Shown in pieces: positions 45,520 to 55,053 of a DNA stretch of 64,000 nucleotides; the first letter of the stretch is position 1; each line of letters begins with the position of its first letter. Below the pieces are notes generated by a model, which saw only the letters and a program-made list of their open reading frames with translations, did no database searches and was not told where the DNA came from. Made by a program: the position numbers and the translations under genes. This DNA is from Ruminococcus flavefaciens. GTDB taxonomy: Bacteria > Bacillota > Clostridia > Oscillospirales > Ruminococcaceae. The stretch spans positions 124,001 to 188,000 of the forward strand of contig NZ_FNWV01000004.1 in assembly GCF_900108555.1 (NCBI RefSeq), written 5' to 3'.

Positions 45520-45680
45520 AAACTGTGGGAGCCCGAGGGCGAGCTCCCCTACAATGGGTTATTTTGAGTTTTATGGTTATTGGCGGACGCGCAATGCGCG
45601 TCCCTACTACTTTCTACTCACCTGCGGACTGCCACAGGCAGCCCCTACAAGCTAATGACTAACGGCTAAGGGCTTAGCTT
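45520..45680. repeat. Palindrome and heptad cluster
   Basis: Three palindromes ending in CCCTAC: a GGGAGCCCG/CGAGCTCCC one (45526-45552), GGACGCGCAATGCGCGTCC (45583-45601) and one with GACTGCC/GGCAGCC (45625-45650). Between and after lie heptads CTACTAC-TTTCTAC (45603-45617) and GCTAATG-ACTAACG-GCTAAGG-GCTTAGC (45650-45676), which run into the 3' end of the flippase-like gene. The GACTGCC palindrome is nearly the same as that at 35491. Confidence 0.65.
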
Positions 45681-46584
45681 TAGCGTATATCTTGCCGATG
45701 ATGAATGCTGCTACATCTGCTCCTATAGATGCTATTCGCATAACAAGTACAAAAAGCACTATCCTGTCAGAAAATTTGTCTCCGCAGACAAACAGCATCA
45801 CTCCCTCGCGTATGCCGATACCGCCGGGTGCTCCCGGAGTTACAAATCCGATTATCCATGCAGCCATAAAAGCTCCCGTAAGAGTTATAAGTTCTGCCGT
45901 GTCTGCCTGAGGTATTATGAGCTTCAGGCATATGAAATACATACACGCTGACACTAAATTCTGGAGCAGATAATAGAACGCTCCGCGCAGCAGCATAGCT
46001 CGGTTTTCCTTTGCAAAAGCCTTTGCATATCGCGATATATATGCTTTGAACTTATCCTTGAATTTCAGCCTTAACAGAAGTATTATTATGGCAACGATAA
46101 TTATTCCTATTATCGCATCAACGACCAGACTTCCCATGAACTGCGAAAATACTTCTGCAAGCATATGTCTCAGAAGCACTACCGATATGACTCCCGTCCA
46201 GAACACGCAGAAAAGTATATCAAGCACAGTCGCGCAGGCTACGTCTACATGGCTTATATCCATATCCGATGCAAGCTGATTTCGTCCTACGTACTGGAAT
46301 ACATTGCCGGGGATATACTTGTACAGATTTGACTGGGTATACACAGGCATTGCTGTCGAAAAGGGTATCTTTTGTCCCGAAAGCGACCTTGTGAAAACAA
46401 GCCACGGATAACAGGAGAATATGATTATCACTGTCGTTACGATCATACACAGGAAAAGTGCTGTCAGTACTCTGCCGTCACGGAACTGGGATATGCTTAT
46501 ATCCATGTCAAACAGCTTTTTCACCACAAAGGCAAGGGCTGCTATCATAACGACATTTCCGATAATTTTTATGATCTTCTTCAT
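45652..46584 (-). CDS. Flippase-like membrane protein (LPG synthase transmembrane family)
   Basis: 310 residues with about eight membrane helices. The region YIPGNVFQYVGRNQLA and the loop GFVTPGAPGGIGIREGVML are hallmarks of the lysylphosphatidylglycerol-synthase TM / YbhN-like family, thought to flip lipids or lipid-linked sugars. It is the last gene of the polysaccharide operon and overlaps the glycosyltransferase gene before it by 4 bases. The final residues KPLAVSH and the stop codon are encoded by a GGCTAAC-type heptad repeat. Confidence 0.82.
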   Translation of the reverse strand: MKKIIKIIGNVVMIAALAFVVKKLFDMDISISQFRDGRVLTALFLCMIVTTVIIIFSCYPWLVFTRSLSGQKIPFSTAMPVYTQSNLYKYIPGNVFQYVGRNQLASDMDISHVDVACATVLDILFCVFWTGVISVVLLRHMLAEVFSQFMGSLVVDAIIGIIIVAIIILLLRLKFKDKFKAYISRYAKAFAKENRAMLLRGAFYYLLQNLVSACMYFICLKLIIPQADTAELITLTGAFMAAWIIGFVTPGAPGGIGIREGVMLFVCGDKFSDRIVLFVLVMRIASIGADVAAFIIGKIYAKAKPLAVSH

Positions 46585-47669
46585 TTCTTACCTTTTCCCA
46601 GCATTTTTTCAAACAGTTCCACATACTTTGCGCATATGGACTTCCATGAATAGGTATCACGGGTATAACGGCTGTATTCAGCCGCTTTTTTCTTGTATTC
46701 GTCACGGTGTGCGCAGAGGTCTTTTACTCTCTCTGCGTACTGCTTTGCATTTCCGCTCTCCATTATCCAGCCGTTTTTGCCGTCGATAACAGCGTCGCGT
46801 ATGCCCTCTATTCCCGATGCGAATACTGCAAGACCTGCAAGGCTCGCCTCAACTGCCACAAGTCCAAAGCCCTCCATATCGCCGTCAACATGGATATTAG
46901 GCATGATGAAAGCGTCTGCGTGAGTATATACCGAATTCAGCTCTGCTGTCTCGACTCTGCCAAGCATTTTCACCTTGTCGCTAAGACCGTGCTTTTCGAT
47001 ACCCTCTGCGATAGTCTCTCTGTCCTCACCGTCACCGACTATGAGATACTTTACCTTTTCGTCTTTCAGCTCGGGCATTACATTGCGCACGAACCAGTCA
47101 ACGCCCTTGCGCTTTACAAGTCTGCCTACGGTTATTATAACGGTATCGTCCTCGGATATGCCGTTTTTTCTGCATATCTCTGCGTAATCTGCACACTCGC
47201 CGCTGAACTGCTCTGTATCGACTCCGCAGTTTATTACGCAGGAACGCTTTCCGCCGCGCTTGCGGAAGGTCTCGTCAGTCTCGCGGCTGATAGAGATATA
47301 CCTGTCGAATTTATTGTAGAAAAACTTCAGATAAAGCTGATACAGCTTGTTTTTGAAGGTAATGTCAAGTCCGAAAACATTGACCACTACCTTTTTGCGA
47401 GGGTGGAAAAGCTTCGTAAAGAAGCCCACCGAGCTGAGAAGTGCGTCTCCCACAAAGATAACATCGTACTTGCCTGCTTTGAACACTGTTTTCAGCAGTG
47501 CATAGGGCAAAAACCACACAAGGTGTTTCTGTGACCTGCCAAGTGAGATGATGTCCGCATCTACCTTTGAGGGATCGAAATTGTTGTAAAGATTATAGCT
47601 GAAATTCTCCATTCCGCCAACAGCAGGCGGATATTTTCTTGTGATATAAAGCAGCTTAATTTTCTTCAT
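46581..47669 (-). CDS. GT4-family glycosyltransferase
   Basis: 362 residues from ATG 47669 (GAGGAG upstream; the frame opens 6 codons earlier). The GT-B fold shows TRKYPPAVGGMENFSYNLY at the acceptor loop, GRLVKRKGVDWFV at the hinge, and the donor-site motif MEGFGLVAVEASLAGLAVFA with the second glutamate of E-x7-E. Adds a sugar from a nucleotide donor to a lipid-linked glycan. Overlaps the GT2 gene by 14 bases. Confidence 0.9.
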   Translation of the reverse strand: MKKIKLLYITRKYPPAVGGMENFSYNLYNNFDPSKVDADIISLGRSQKHLVWFLPYALLKTVFKAGKYDVIFVGDALLSSVGFFTKLFHPRKKVVVNVFGLDITFKNKLYQLYLKFFYNKFDRYISISRETDETFRKRGGKRSCVINCGVDTEQFSGECADYAEICRKNGISEDDTVIITVGRLVKRKGVDWFVRNVMPELKDEKVKYLIVGDGEDRETIAEGIEKHGLSDKVKMLGRVETAELNSVYTHADAFIMPNIHVDGDMEGFGLVAVEASLAGLAVFASGIEGIRDAVIDGKNGWIMESGNAKQYAERVKDLCAHRDEYKKKAAEYSRYTRDTYSWKSICAKYVELFEKMLGKGKK

Positions 47670-48627
47670 TCTTCTTCTCCTCGTCACTCTTGCCGCATTC
47701 CATTTTTCTCACTCTGTACTGAACGTCCTCAAGAAGCTTTCTGTTTGCTGAGATAGTGTCTCCGAGGAGTCCTATGGTAATGGTCTGGAAGCCCATCATT
47801 ATGAGTATGGCTGTGAGGATAAGGGACTGGATATGTCCGCTGCCGTCGCCCATTGCCATGAGGATAAGGAAGCGCACACCGAGTATCGCACCCAGAAACA
47901 TGAGTAAAGATCCGATTGACATGAAGAATTTAAGGGGCTTGTACATAACGAAGGAACGTGTTATAACTGTTGATGAACGCTTCATGTAACGCCACATACT
48001 TGAGAAAAGTCTTGAAGGTCTTGTCTCGGGATTTGTCCTTATAGGCACTGATGTCATGGCAGTCTTGTTGTTGCCTGCCTGTATTATTGTTTCAAGAGTG
48101 TAGGTATATTCATTGACAACGTTGAGTCTAAGTGCGGCATCACGGGAATAAGCTCTGAAGCCGCTGGGAGCGTCGGGGATATCAGTGCCCGATGCAACAC
48201 GTACCACCCAGCTTCCGAGATGCTGGAACTTCTTCTTTTTCCACGAGAAATGCTCTGTTTCGTCAATAGGTCTTTCACCGATAACTATATCGGCTTTCTG
48301 ATCCAGTATGGGGCGTACTATCTTTTCGATATCAGCTCCGCAGTACTGGTTGTCGGCGTCAGTATTCACTATGATATCTGCGCCGAGGTGGAGGCAGGCA
48401 TCTATACCTGCCATAAAGCCCTTTGCAAGACCTTTGTTGCGCTTGAATGATACTATATGATGAAAGCCCAGCTCACGGGCTTTTGCCGCGGTATTGTCCT
48501 TGCTTCCGTCATTTATGATAAGGTACTCTATTGTGTCTATACCGTCGATATGTCTGGGCAGGTCGTTGTATGCAAGCTCCAGCGTTTCCTCCTCGTTATA
48601 GCATGGTATCTGTATGATAAGCTTCAT
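47656..48627 (-). CDS. GT2-family glycosyltransferase with two membrane helices
   Basis: 323 residues from ATG 48627, with AAAGGA upstream. The GT-A domain has IQIPCYNEEETL, the metal-binding VNTDADNQY (DAD), and a PSGFRAYSRDAA acceptor segment. Two C-terminal membrane helices (about 230-290) anchor it, as in polyprenyl-phosphate sugar transferases such as dolichol-phosphate mannose synthase relatives. It probably makes a lipid-linked sugar donor for the GT-C-like neighbour at 48645. Confidence 0.88.
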   Translation of the reverse strand: MKLIIQIPCYNEEETLELAYNDLPRHIDGIDTIEYLIINDGSKDNTAAKARELGFHHIVSFKRNKGLAKGFMAGIDACLHLGADIIVNTDADNQYCGADIEKIVRPILDQKADIVIGERPIDETEHFSWKKKKFQHLGSWVVRVASGTDIPDAPSGFRAYSRDAALRLNVVNEYTYTLETIIQAGNNKTAMTSVPIRTNPETRPSRLFSSMWRYMKRSSTVITRSFVMYKPLKFFMSIGSLLMFLGAILGVRFLILMAMGDGSGHIQSLILTAILIMMGFQTITIGLLGDTISANRKLLEDVQYRVRKMECGKSDEEKKNEEN

Positions 48628-48644
48628 ATTTACATTCCTTTCTA

Positions 48645-51113
48645 TCAAGTTGCAGGTGAAAAGCGCACCGACTGTATGGCTATTCCAAGCTGACGGGAAT
48701 CAGCAGGATTGGACACGGAAGCGCTCCACAGCGGACTCTGTATCTCAAGGATATTTTCTCCGTCCTCTATCTGCTCGCTGTCCACCTCAAAGTGGAGCGG
48801 CTGACCGTTATTCTCGGGAGTTATAGCTTCTGTTCCTATCTTCTCACCGTTCATAAGGAGAGTTACCTCCACACGGTCTGTTCCCATTTTATCAAGAGGC
48901 AGTCCGCAGCCGAATTCCATAGTAATATCGTAATCCCCGGGGTAAAGTCCACATTCTATCTGTGCCTTTTCGCTGTCTGTCCAGCAGAAAAAGCTTTCAA
49001 GCTGTGACACGCCGCTCATCTTTGTATAATCCCCTGCGGCAGTATACATAAAGCGGTATTTATCGTAGGAATATATCCTTATATCCTCTTCTGTCACCCA
49101 GAAGCTGCGTGAAAGCGGAACGACAGTACCTGTATTCACCATATCGTCCTCGATATGATGCAGCTTGTTGGAGTAAACAGCTGAGTAATCCTCATTATCA
49201 AGAGCAAGCTCCGTGATAACGATAACTCTGCCGTATCTTGCAGCAAGTCTGTCTATCTGCTCGGCATCGTCCATATCTTGCGGAATAACTGCTGCACCTG
49301 TCATGCTCTTTACAGGCAGCCATAATCTTGAAGCATATGTGGGAGAGATGACCACACAGTCGTCCTTATCCACGAAATCCGCAATGTCCTCGATAATGCT
49401 CCATTCCATACGTGTATCGTCCTTGTTGAGCATGAGATATCTGTCAAAACGGGCAAGATAAACAAGTCCGAAAGCTGTTACAGGTATGAGCACCTTTCCG
49501 CCTGCACGGTCAAGCGCTGCGACGCTGAATATAACAGCGACAGGTATGAAAGGTGTGAGATAGCGCGAGTAATAGTAGAAGTACTGGATATCATATCTCA
49601 GGAATGAGGAATATACCAGTATGCAGTAGAAGAACATGATGAAAAGCACAAGTCTTGACTGACGCTCTGCGAAGTATTTTGCATAGATAACTGCAAATAT
49701 CATTCCGAGAGGCATGAGAACAAGTCCTGCATTGCCTGCAAATCCCCATAATGCAAGGTGATTTGCTTCTTTCCAGCTGCTGTACTTCATGAACGCCCTT
49801 GCTATGATGTACGCGGTCGGCAGTATCACCATAAGGCGGAGAAGCAGTATAAATCCCTTTGAAAGTGCCGCATCACGGGTGAACTTGATGCTGCTGAAAT
49901 TCTTTTTCGTGCGCTTCTTCACTATGAATATAAACAGTAACACAGCCACGGCTGCTCCTGCCGACAATGCGGAAACTATCATAGTGATGTTGTTGACGCC
50001 TATGCCGCCTACAAATACGGGGCTGTAGTTGTTCATGGTGTAGAAGGGCTGTATCTGCCTCATCATAAAGTAGCTTGCAAGATAACTGAGTATCGTCACA
50101 GGCATGAGCACTGCATACTGACGGTCTCTTGTGAACACATACATTCCGCCGTATATCAGCACGAACATGGGGAGCATGGTGTATATGGAAACATGATAGC
50201 AGCCGAATACCGCTATTGGTATCACCGACAGCCATTTGTGCTTAGGATCGTCATCATCTGTCATAAAATAAAGGAACGTGACGGGTATAAGTGTCAGGAG
50301 CATCTCTGTCAGTGAAGCCTTTGCTGCCCATATTATAACAGGTGCGAATGCCGCTGCTGCACAGGCGCAGGCAGAAGCAACGGGTCTCAGCTTCAAATTA
50401 CGGCTTATGAAGTATACAATGAATATGAGACATATGAAAAGCAGTGTCTCAAAGCCAGACATACTGCTCATGCCGAACATTGTGCCCCACATGGCAAGAA
50501 GTGCGGAATATGTGGGTATACCGTGGATAATTCCCGATACAGGGCTTACGTTCCTGTCGTATACAGTGTCGGGATAATCCTCATCTGGGACATCATAGCC
50601 GCGAAGATAATTCTTTACGGCGTTTACAAACTGTTCGCGCTCCTGATCGTTGTCAAAGTCGTGGTACTCGGAAATGTCCTTCTGACGCTTGGTATCGCCG
50701 TTCATAAAGAGTATCGCCTGCGTCTGGTATACGCCCTGATCCTGTCCCATGCCGAAATACTCGTTTTTCTGAGAAACAAATGGTACGGAAAGAATACATA
50801 CTATGATCGGGATAAGCATATCCTTCAGTGAAAAGTCGTTCTTGAAGATATGCCGCCACCTGAACGGCTTGCTCCTGCGCAGGAACAGCACAAGCAGCAA
50901 TACAGCTGCGCTTATAGCCAATGCTCCGCAGCCTGCACGGTAAATGGTATACTTGTCGATGACGAAGAGTCCCATGCTGGCAAAAATATGAGCAAAGAAC
51001 CACATAACGACACCCATTACCGCCCCCTCGATGATATTCTTTTTCCTGAACCATATTACAGCACTCAGCACGGAGAATACAACTCCGACAAAGCAGACCG
51101 CAGTAAACAGCAT
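48645..51113 (-). CDS. Large polytopic membrane protein, GT-C-like
   Basis: 822 residues. About fourteen membrane helices to residue 590, then an extracellular C-terminal region with a beta-sandwich-like end (LYPGDYDITMEFGCGLPL, LLMNGEKIGTEAI, LEIQSPLWSASVSNP). An early extracellular loop holds FGMGQDQGVYQTQA, in the position of the acidic loop of GT-C sugar transferases that use polyprenyl-phosphate donors. I infer transfer of a sugar or other side group to the exported glycan. The family is not certain. 10 bases follow the glycosyltransferase gene upstream. Confidence 0.7.
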   Translation of the reverse strand: MLFTAVCFVGVVFSVLSAVIWFRKKNIIEGAVMGVVMWFFAHIFASMGLFVIDKYTIYRAGCGALAISAAVLLLVLFLRRSKPFRWRHIFKNDFSLKDMLIPIIVCILSVPFVSQKNEYFGMGQDQGVYQTQAILFMNGDTKRQKDISEYHDFDNDQEREQFVNAVKNYLRGYDVPDEDYPDTVYDRNVSPVSGIIHGIPTYSALLAMWGTMFGMSSMSGFETLLFICLIFIVYFISRNLKLRPVASACACAAAAFAPVIIWAAKASLTEMLLTLIPVTFLYFMTDDDDPKHKWLSVIPIAVFGCYHVSIYTMLPMFVLIYGGMYVFTRDRQYAVLMPVTILSYLASYFMMRQIQPFYTMNNYSPVFVGGIGVNNITMIVSALSAGAAVAVLLFIFIVKKRTKKNFSSIKFTRDAALSKGFILLLRLMVILPTAYIIARAFMKYSSWKEANHLALWGFAGNAGLVLMPLGMIFAVIYAKYFAERQSRLVLFIMFFYCILVYSSFLRYDIQYFYYYSRYLTPFIPVAVIFSVAALDRAGGKVLIPVTAFGLVYLARFDRYLMLNKDDTRMEWSIIEDIADFVDKDDCVVISPTYASRLWLPVKSMTGAAVIPQDMDDAEQIDRLAARYGRVIVITELALDNEDYSAVYSNKLHHIEDDMVNTGTVVPLSRSFWVTEEDIRIYSYDKYRFMYTAAGDYTKMSGVSQLESFFCWTDSEKAQIECGLYPGDYDITMEFGCGLPLDKMGTDRVEVTLLMNGEKIGTEAITPENNGQPLHFEVDSEQIEDGENILEIQSPLWSASVSNPADSRQLGIAIQSVRFSPAT

Positions 51114-51122
51114 TATTTACCC

Positions 51123-52301
51123 TCACTCCTTGCAGATTTTATTGATAAGATCGCTGAAATTACGCATTATTACTTCCCAACGGTAATTCTTTTCAACATA
51201 TGCTTCCGCATTTTTGCGAAGCTCTGCATATTCCGCATCGTGGGAGAATATATAGTCGATTATTCCTTCAAATTCAAAGTAGTTCATATAGTAAAGTCCG
51301 CCGTTGCTCTTTATGCAGTGACCTTTCAATACTTCGCATATGCCGTTTACGATAACAGGCACGGAAAGCGTCATTGCTTCAAGGACGGATATGGACAGGC
51401 TCTCGAATTTTGACGGAAGTATAAGGCATTTCGCGCCCGATATACCGCTGAACTTGTCCTCTTCACTTACAAAGCCAAGGCTGATTATGTCCTTGTGCTT
51501 TGGTATCTCGCACACGGGCTTGCCCATAAGTACAAGCTTCAGCTGACTTTCGGGGCGGCGTTTCTTGTATTCAAGGAAATACTTGAACATGGTAGGGCAG
51601 TCCTTGCCCTCGTCGATACGTCCCACATATATGATATAATCGCCGTCTATGCCGAATTTGCTGCGGAAGCCTGCTTCGTCAGGCTCGCAGGGCACTTCAA
51701 CTCCCGTACCCATTACGCGGCAGGGGATATTTTCACAGTGGAAAAGTCCCTGCACAAGAGCTTTTTCTTCATCGGTAAGGAATACATATGCCTTTGGGAG
51801 ATTAAAAAAAGTCTCGTAGGTCTTGAAGTGGATAAAAGGCTCTTCGTGGGCAGTAGGTATGAATATAGCCTTATCGGCTACCTCGGGAAGTCCCTTTACA
51901 GTAAGGTAGTAGAGATAGGTAACGAATATGAACGCATCATATTTGTCCTTGCTTTCACGGATATAGTTTATTGCCGCAGGTGAATAAGGTCCCTGCTTCT
52001 CGAACCATACCGCCTCTGTTTCAACATTGTAATTGCCTTCTCTGAGGTACTTTCCGTTAAAATCATTGAAGTCCTTTGCTCTCTGCTTCTCAACGGGAAA
52101 ACGAAGGACTCTTACGCCGTTTATCTCTTCCTCATCGGCTGTATAGTAGTTCTCCCATGTGGTGTATTCAAGGGCTTTTGTGGTTATTACATCGACCTCG
52201 AATTCTCCCGTGAGACGCTCTGCAATAAGACGGGTATAATACTCAGAGCCGCCGTTGACTTCAAGTCCGTATCTCTGATTGACAAGTGCTATCCTCTTCA
52301 T
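51123..52301 (-). CDS. GT4-family glycosyltransferase
   Basis: 392 residues. The opening VNQRYGLEVNGGSEYYTRLIAERL is a GT-B acceptor loop; IIYVGRIDEGKDCPTMFKYF and LILPSKFESLSISVLEAMTLSVPV carry the donor-site glutamates. It starts at the stop of the next gene upstream (1-base overlap). It resembles its neighbour at 52301 in layout (both have the VGRIDEGKD or AGRKDEGKN hinge), so the pair probably arose by duplication. Confidence 0.9.
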   Translation of the reverse strand: MKRIALVNQRYGLEVNGGSEYYTRLIAERLTGEFEVDVITTKALEYTTWENYYTADEEEINGVRVLRFPVEKQRAKDFNDFNGKYLREGNYNVETEAVWFEKQGPYSPAAINYIRESKDKYDAFIFVTYLYYLTVKGLPEVADKAIFIPTAHEEPFIHFKTYETFFNLPKAYVFLTDEEKALVQGLFHCENIPCRVMGTGVEVPCEPDEAGFRSKFGIDGDYIIYVGRIDEGKDCPTMFKYFLEYKKRRPESQLKLVLMGKPVCEIPKHKDIISLGFVSEEDKFSGISGAKCLILPSKFESLSISVLEAMTLSVPVIVNGICEVLKGHCIKSNGGLYYMNYFEFEGIIDYIFSHDAEYAELRKNAEAYVEKNYRWEVIMRNFSDLINKICKE

Positions 52302-53500
52302 TATTCCTTATCTCCGCTAACTTCTCTGAAAAACTTCATGTATTTATCAACGATAACGTCCCATGCAAAATTGCTGCGGACATAGTTCCTGCCGTTTTCG
52401 CCCATTTGCGCAGCTTTGTCCTTGTTGTTGAGGAACCAGTCGGTGCAGCCCTCAAACTCGAAATAATCGCCGAAATAAAGTCCGCCGTTGGACTCGGAAG
52501 CAAAATTTCTCGTTACCGCACAGCCGCTGTGTACAAGTACAGGTCTGCCGCAGAGCCAGCTTTCCATGATAACAAGTGAGAAGCTCTCGTTTTTCGAGGG
52601 CTGGCACAGGAATTCGGCAGCTGCCTGAGCGTTGTACTTGTCCTGCAAGTCGATGAAGCCTAAGTCTATTATGCGTTTCTGCTTCACAAGCTCTGACGGG
52701 AGTTCGATGTTTCCGCCGCCTATGAGTATAAGTTTAAGGTCGGTATCACGGCGTTTTACATACTCGGAGAAATACTTCACCAGTGTGTGGACGTTCTTTC
52801 CCTCGTCCTTGCGTCCTGCGTATATTATGAACGGACTGTCGATGCCGAATTTGCTGCGGAATGCAGCCGCATCGCTGGTAAGGTCGGTATATACGCCCTC
52901 GCCGAGACAGCCCTGCTTCACACGGCTCATGTCGAATACGCGGTTCGCAAGGTCGTATTCTGGCTTTGCATGGTAGATTATACCGCCGATATTCTCAAAT
53001 ACGGACTTAAATCTGTCCATATACACGTATGACTCATCATGGAAGCAGGGTATCAGCACCGATTTTTCGGGGCATACCTGCAAGCCGTGAAAGGTAGTTC
53101 CGAACATATAGGGGATAAATACGAAAAGGCTGTATTCATCGCTGTGAGTCCTGATATACTCGCACAGATCGGGACTGTTAACGTTTTCATCAGTATATAT
53201 CTTCTGCTCATCGGCTGATACGGGCATATTCTTCATAAGCTTTGCATTTACCGCATCAAATGCCTGTACATTGCGCTTTCTTATCTTAAATCTTTTTATA
53301 GGGAAGCCGTGAACAGTATCCTCGCCCTCGCTGAAATAATTCTCATTCCAGTCTGCCGAAAACTCCTTTACGCAGGTGCTGAGCATTTCCACCTCTATAC
53401 CTGCTTCATGCAGATGTGTGGTAAGTCCGCGGAGCTCCATTTCTGCTCCGCCCGGTATCTTTTCACTGTACCACGGAATAACAAAACCTATCTTTTTCAT
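52301..53500 (-). CDS. GT4-family glycosyltransferase
   Basis: 399 residues. It begins IGFVIPWYSEKIPGGAEMELRGL, with FIIYAGRKDEGKNVHTLVKYF at the hinge and FLCQPSKNESFSLVIMESWLCGRPV at the donor site. The acceptor preference cannot be read. Second of three consecutive GT4 genes, 15 bases after the one at 53516. Confidence 0.9.
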   Translation of the reverse strand: MKKIGFVIPWYSEKIPGGAEMELRGLTTHLHEAGIEVEMLSTCVKEFSADWNENYFSEGEDTVHGFPIKRFKIRKRNVQAFDAVNAKLMKNMPVSADEQKIYTDENVNSPDLCEYIRTHSDEYSLFVFIPYMFGTTFHGLQVCPEKSVLIPCFHDESYVYMDRFKSVFENIGGIIYHAKPEYDLANRVFDMSRVKQGCLGEGVYTDLTSDAAAFRSKFGIDSPFIIYAGRKDEGKNVHTLVKYFSEYVKRRDTDLKLILIGGGNIELPSELVKQKRIIDLGFIDLQDKYNAQAAAEFLCQPSKNESFSLVIMESWLCGRPVLVHSGCAVTRNFASESNGGLYFGDYFEFEGCTDWFLNNKDKAAQMGENGRNYVRSNFAWDVIVDKYMKFFREVSGDKE

Positions 53501-53515
53501 TTTTATATCCTTTAT

Positions 53516-54595
53516 TCAGGCTTTTTTGCCGTTTATAAAATCTGTGAGCTCTTTTTCAAATGTGGCTTTTATGCGCTCGTATGAGAAGTCCTCAAGTCGT
53601 CTGCGCTGTCCCTCGATAATGCTCTCGCGGAGCTTTTCGTCCGTAAGCACTCTGTCTATGACAGCTGCTGCAAATACGGGATCGTTATTATCGAGAAGTA
53701 CGCCGCTTCCGCCGAGAGTGTCCGATATAGCACTGGTATCATAGGCTATTACGGGAACGTCAAAGAACATGGCTTCAACCAGCGGTACGCAGAAGCCCTC
53801 ATGCTCGCTCATACAGACAAATGCATCTGCAAGGCGGTAATACGCCAGTATCTCGCTGAACTTTATATGTCCCGGGAATATGACATCATCGCCTATGCCA
53901 AGTGCGTTTGCATACTTTTGGAGACGCTCGTAATAATTCTCCATACCTTTTGAAGAGCCTACCAGTATGAGTCTCGACTCGGGGTTGAGCTTCTTATAGC
54001 AGTAAAAGGCTCTGATAACGTTTTCCTGCTTCTTGTTTGGAGCTATTCTTCCGACAAATACCAGATTTTTCTTGCCGTCGCTGTACTTCTTTATGGTAGC
54101 TTCATCAGGTGTCTGTCTGTAGTCATCGAACTTTATGAGTATAGGTCTTATGTCCATAGGACAGGTATAGCCCATTTTTACAAGCTCTGACCTGTTATAC
54201 GCCGATACCGCCAGTACATAGTCTATCTTGTCGCGCAGGTACTCCACGCCCTTGTAGCCAAGCTCGGTAAGCTGTGTGGCTGCTGTGTTGTACGGGCGGA
54301 AAAACTCGGGAGGAGTTACGTTATGGTATACCATTATCCTGCGGCACTTGTAATTGTCTATCTTGAAAGTAAGGTCTGTACCTGTGGATTTGTGATAAAT
54401 AAGCACATCGTCCTTTTTCAGGTCGCGGAGCTTGTCCGCTTTCTGAGCTATGCCCTCGGGGAGCCTTTTATCTATATTCTCGGCGTAAATGTCGGTATCA
54501 TACCCCATTTCGCTGATAACTCCCTTGAGAGCAATTGTGTCATTTCCTATAGCATCACCAAATGAGAGGGTGGGGAGAAGCTGAACTACACGCAT
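53516..54595 (-). CDS. GT4-family glycosyltransferase
   Basis: 359 residues. VVQLLPTLSFGDAIGNDTIAL at the N-terminus, LVFVGRIAPNKKQENVIRAF at the hinge and FVCMSEHEGFCVPLVEAMFFDVPVIAYD at the donor site (residues of E-x7-E). The motif set resembles mannosyl- or rhamnosyltransferases of ABC-exported O-polysaccharide clusters. 1-base overlap with the coiled-coil gene upstream. Confidence 0.9.
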   Translation of the reverse strand: MRVVQLLPTLSFGDAIGNDTIALKGVISEMGYDTDIYAENIDKRLPEGIAQKADKLRDLKKDDVLIYHKSTGTDLTFKIDNYKCRRIMVYHNVTPPEFFRPYNTAATQLTELGYKGVEYLRDKIDYVLAVSAYNRSELVKMGYTCPMDIRPILIKFDDYRQTPDEATIKKYSDGKKNLVFVGRIAPNKKQENVIRAFYCYKKLNPESRLILVGSSKGMENYYERLQKYANALGIGDDVIFPGHIKFSEILAYYRLADAFVCMSEHEGFCVPLVEAMFFDVPVIAYDTSAISDTLGGSGVLLDNNDPVFAAAVIDRVLTDEKLRESIIEGQRRRLEDFSYERIKATFEKELTDFINGKKA

Positions 54596-55050
54596 TATAC
54601 ATTCTCCCCTGAAAGCCTGCTGCGAAGCTCATTGTTCTCGCGTTCAAGCTTGTCAAGACGCATAAGGAGCTCCTTATTCGCAAGTTCAAGAGTCTCTACT
54701 CTGCCGCTGAGGTCAGAGGACTTGCTGTCAGTAAGCGACTTCATAACGGTAACTGCATTTGCGTTGAAGTCGTTCTGCTCAAATACTACAGGCTCAACGT
54801 AAAACTTCACCATTTTGCGTATAACCTTCTTGATGAATACCTTTACGGAGTTGCCTTTAAGCTCCTTGTAGGGCTGTATATAGTAATGAGAAGTGATATA
54901 GTCAAGGGCTTCGGAAGCCGAACCGCCCTGTGCTGTCTTTTTATATGGCACATCTTCAAAGCTGAGCATATCCGCAGTAAGTCCCTGATCCTTTATCTTC
55001 TGCTTTATCTCTGCCATTATATCTTCTATATTTATCTTTTCGTTTTCCAT
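54595..55050 (-). CDS. Small coiled-coil protein of the polysaccharide operon
   Basis: 151 residues. The N-terminus IEDIMAEIKQKIKDQG is helical; a basic amphipathic stretch SVKVFIKKVIRKMVKFYV may touch the membrane; and the last 50 residues (SGRVETLELANKELLMRLDKL on) are a clear coiled coil. It has no enzyme motif. The helices resemble parts of coiled-coil methyltransferases in similar clusters, and a methyltransferase with its own coiled coil is the next gene upstream, so the two probably act together. Confidence 0.75.
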   Translation of the reverse strand: MENEKINIEDIMAEIKQKIKDQGLTADMLSFEDVPYKKTAQGGSASEALDYITSHYYIQPYKELKGNSVKVFIKKVIRKMVKFYVEPVVFEQNDFNANAVTVMKSLTDSKSSDLSGRVETLELANKELLMRLDKLERENNELRSRLSGENV

Positions 55051-55053
55051 GAT

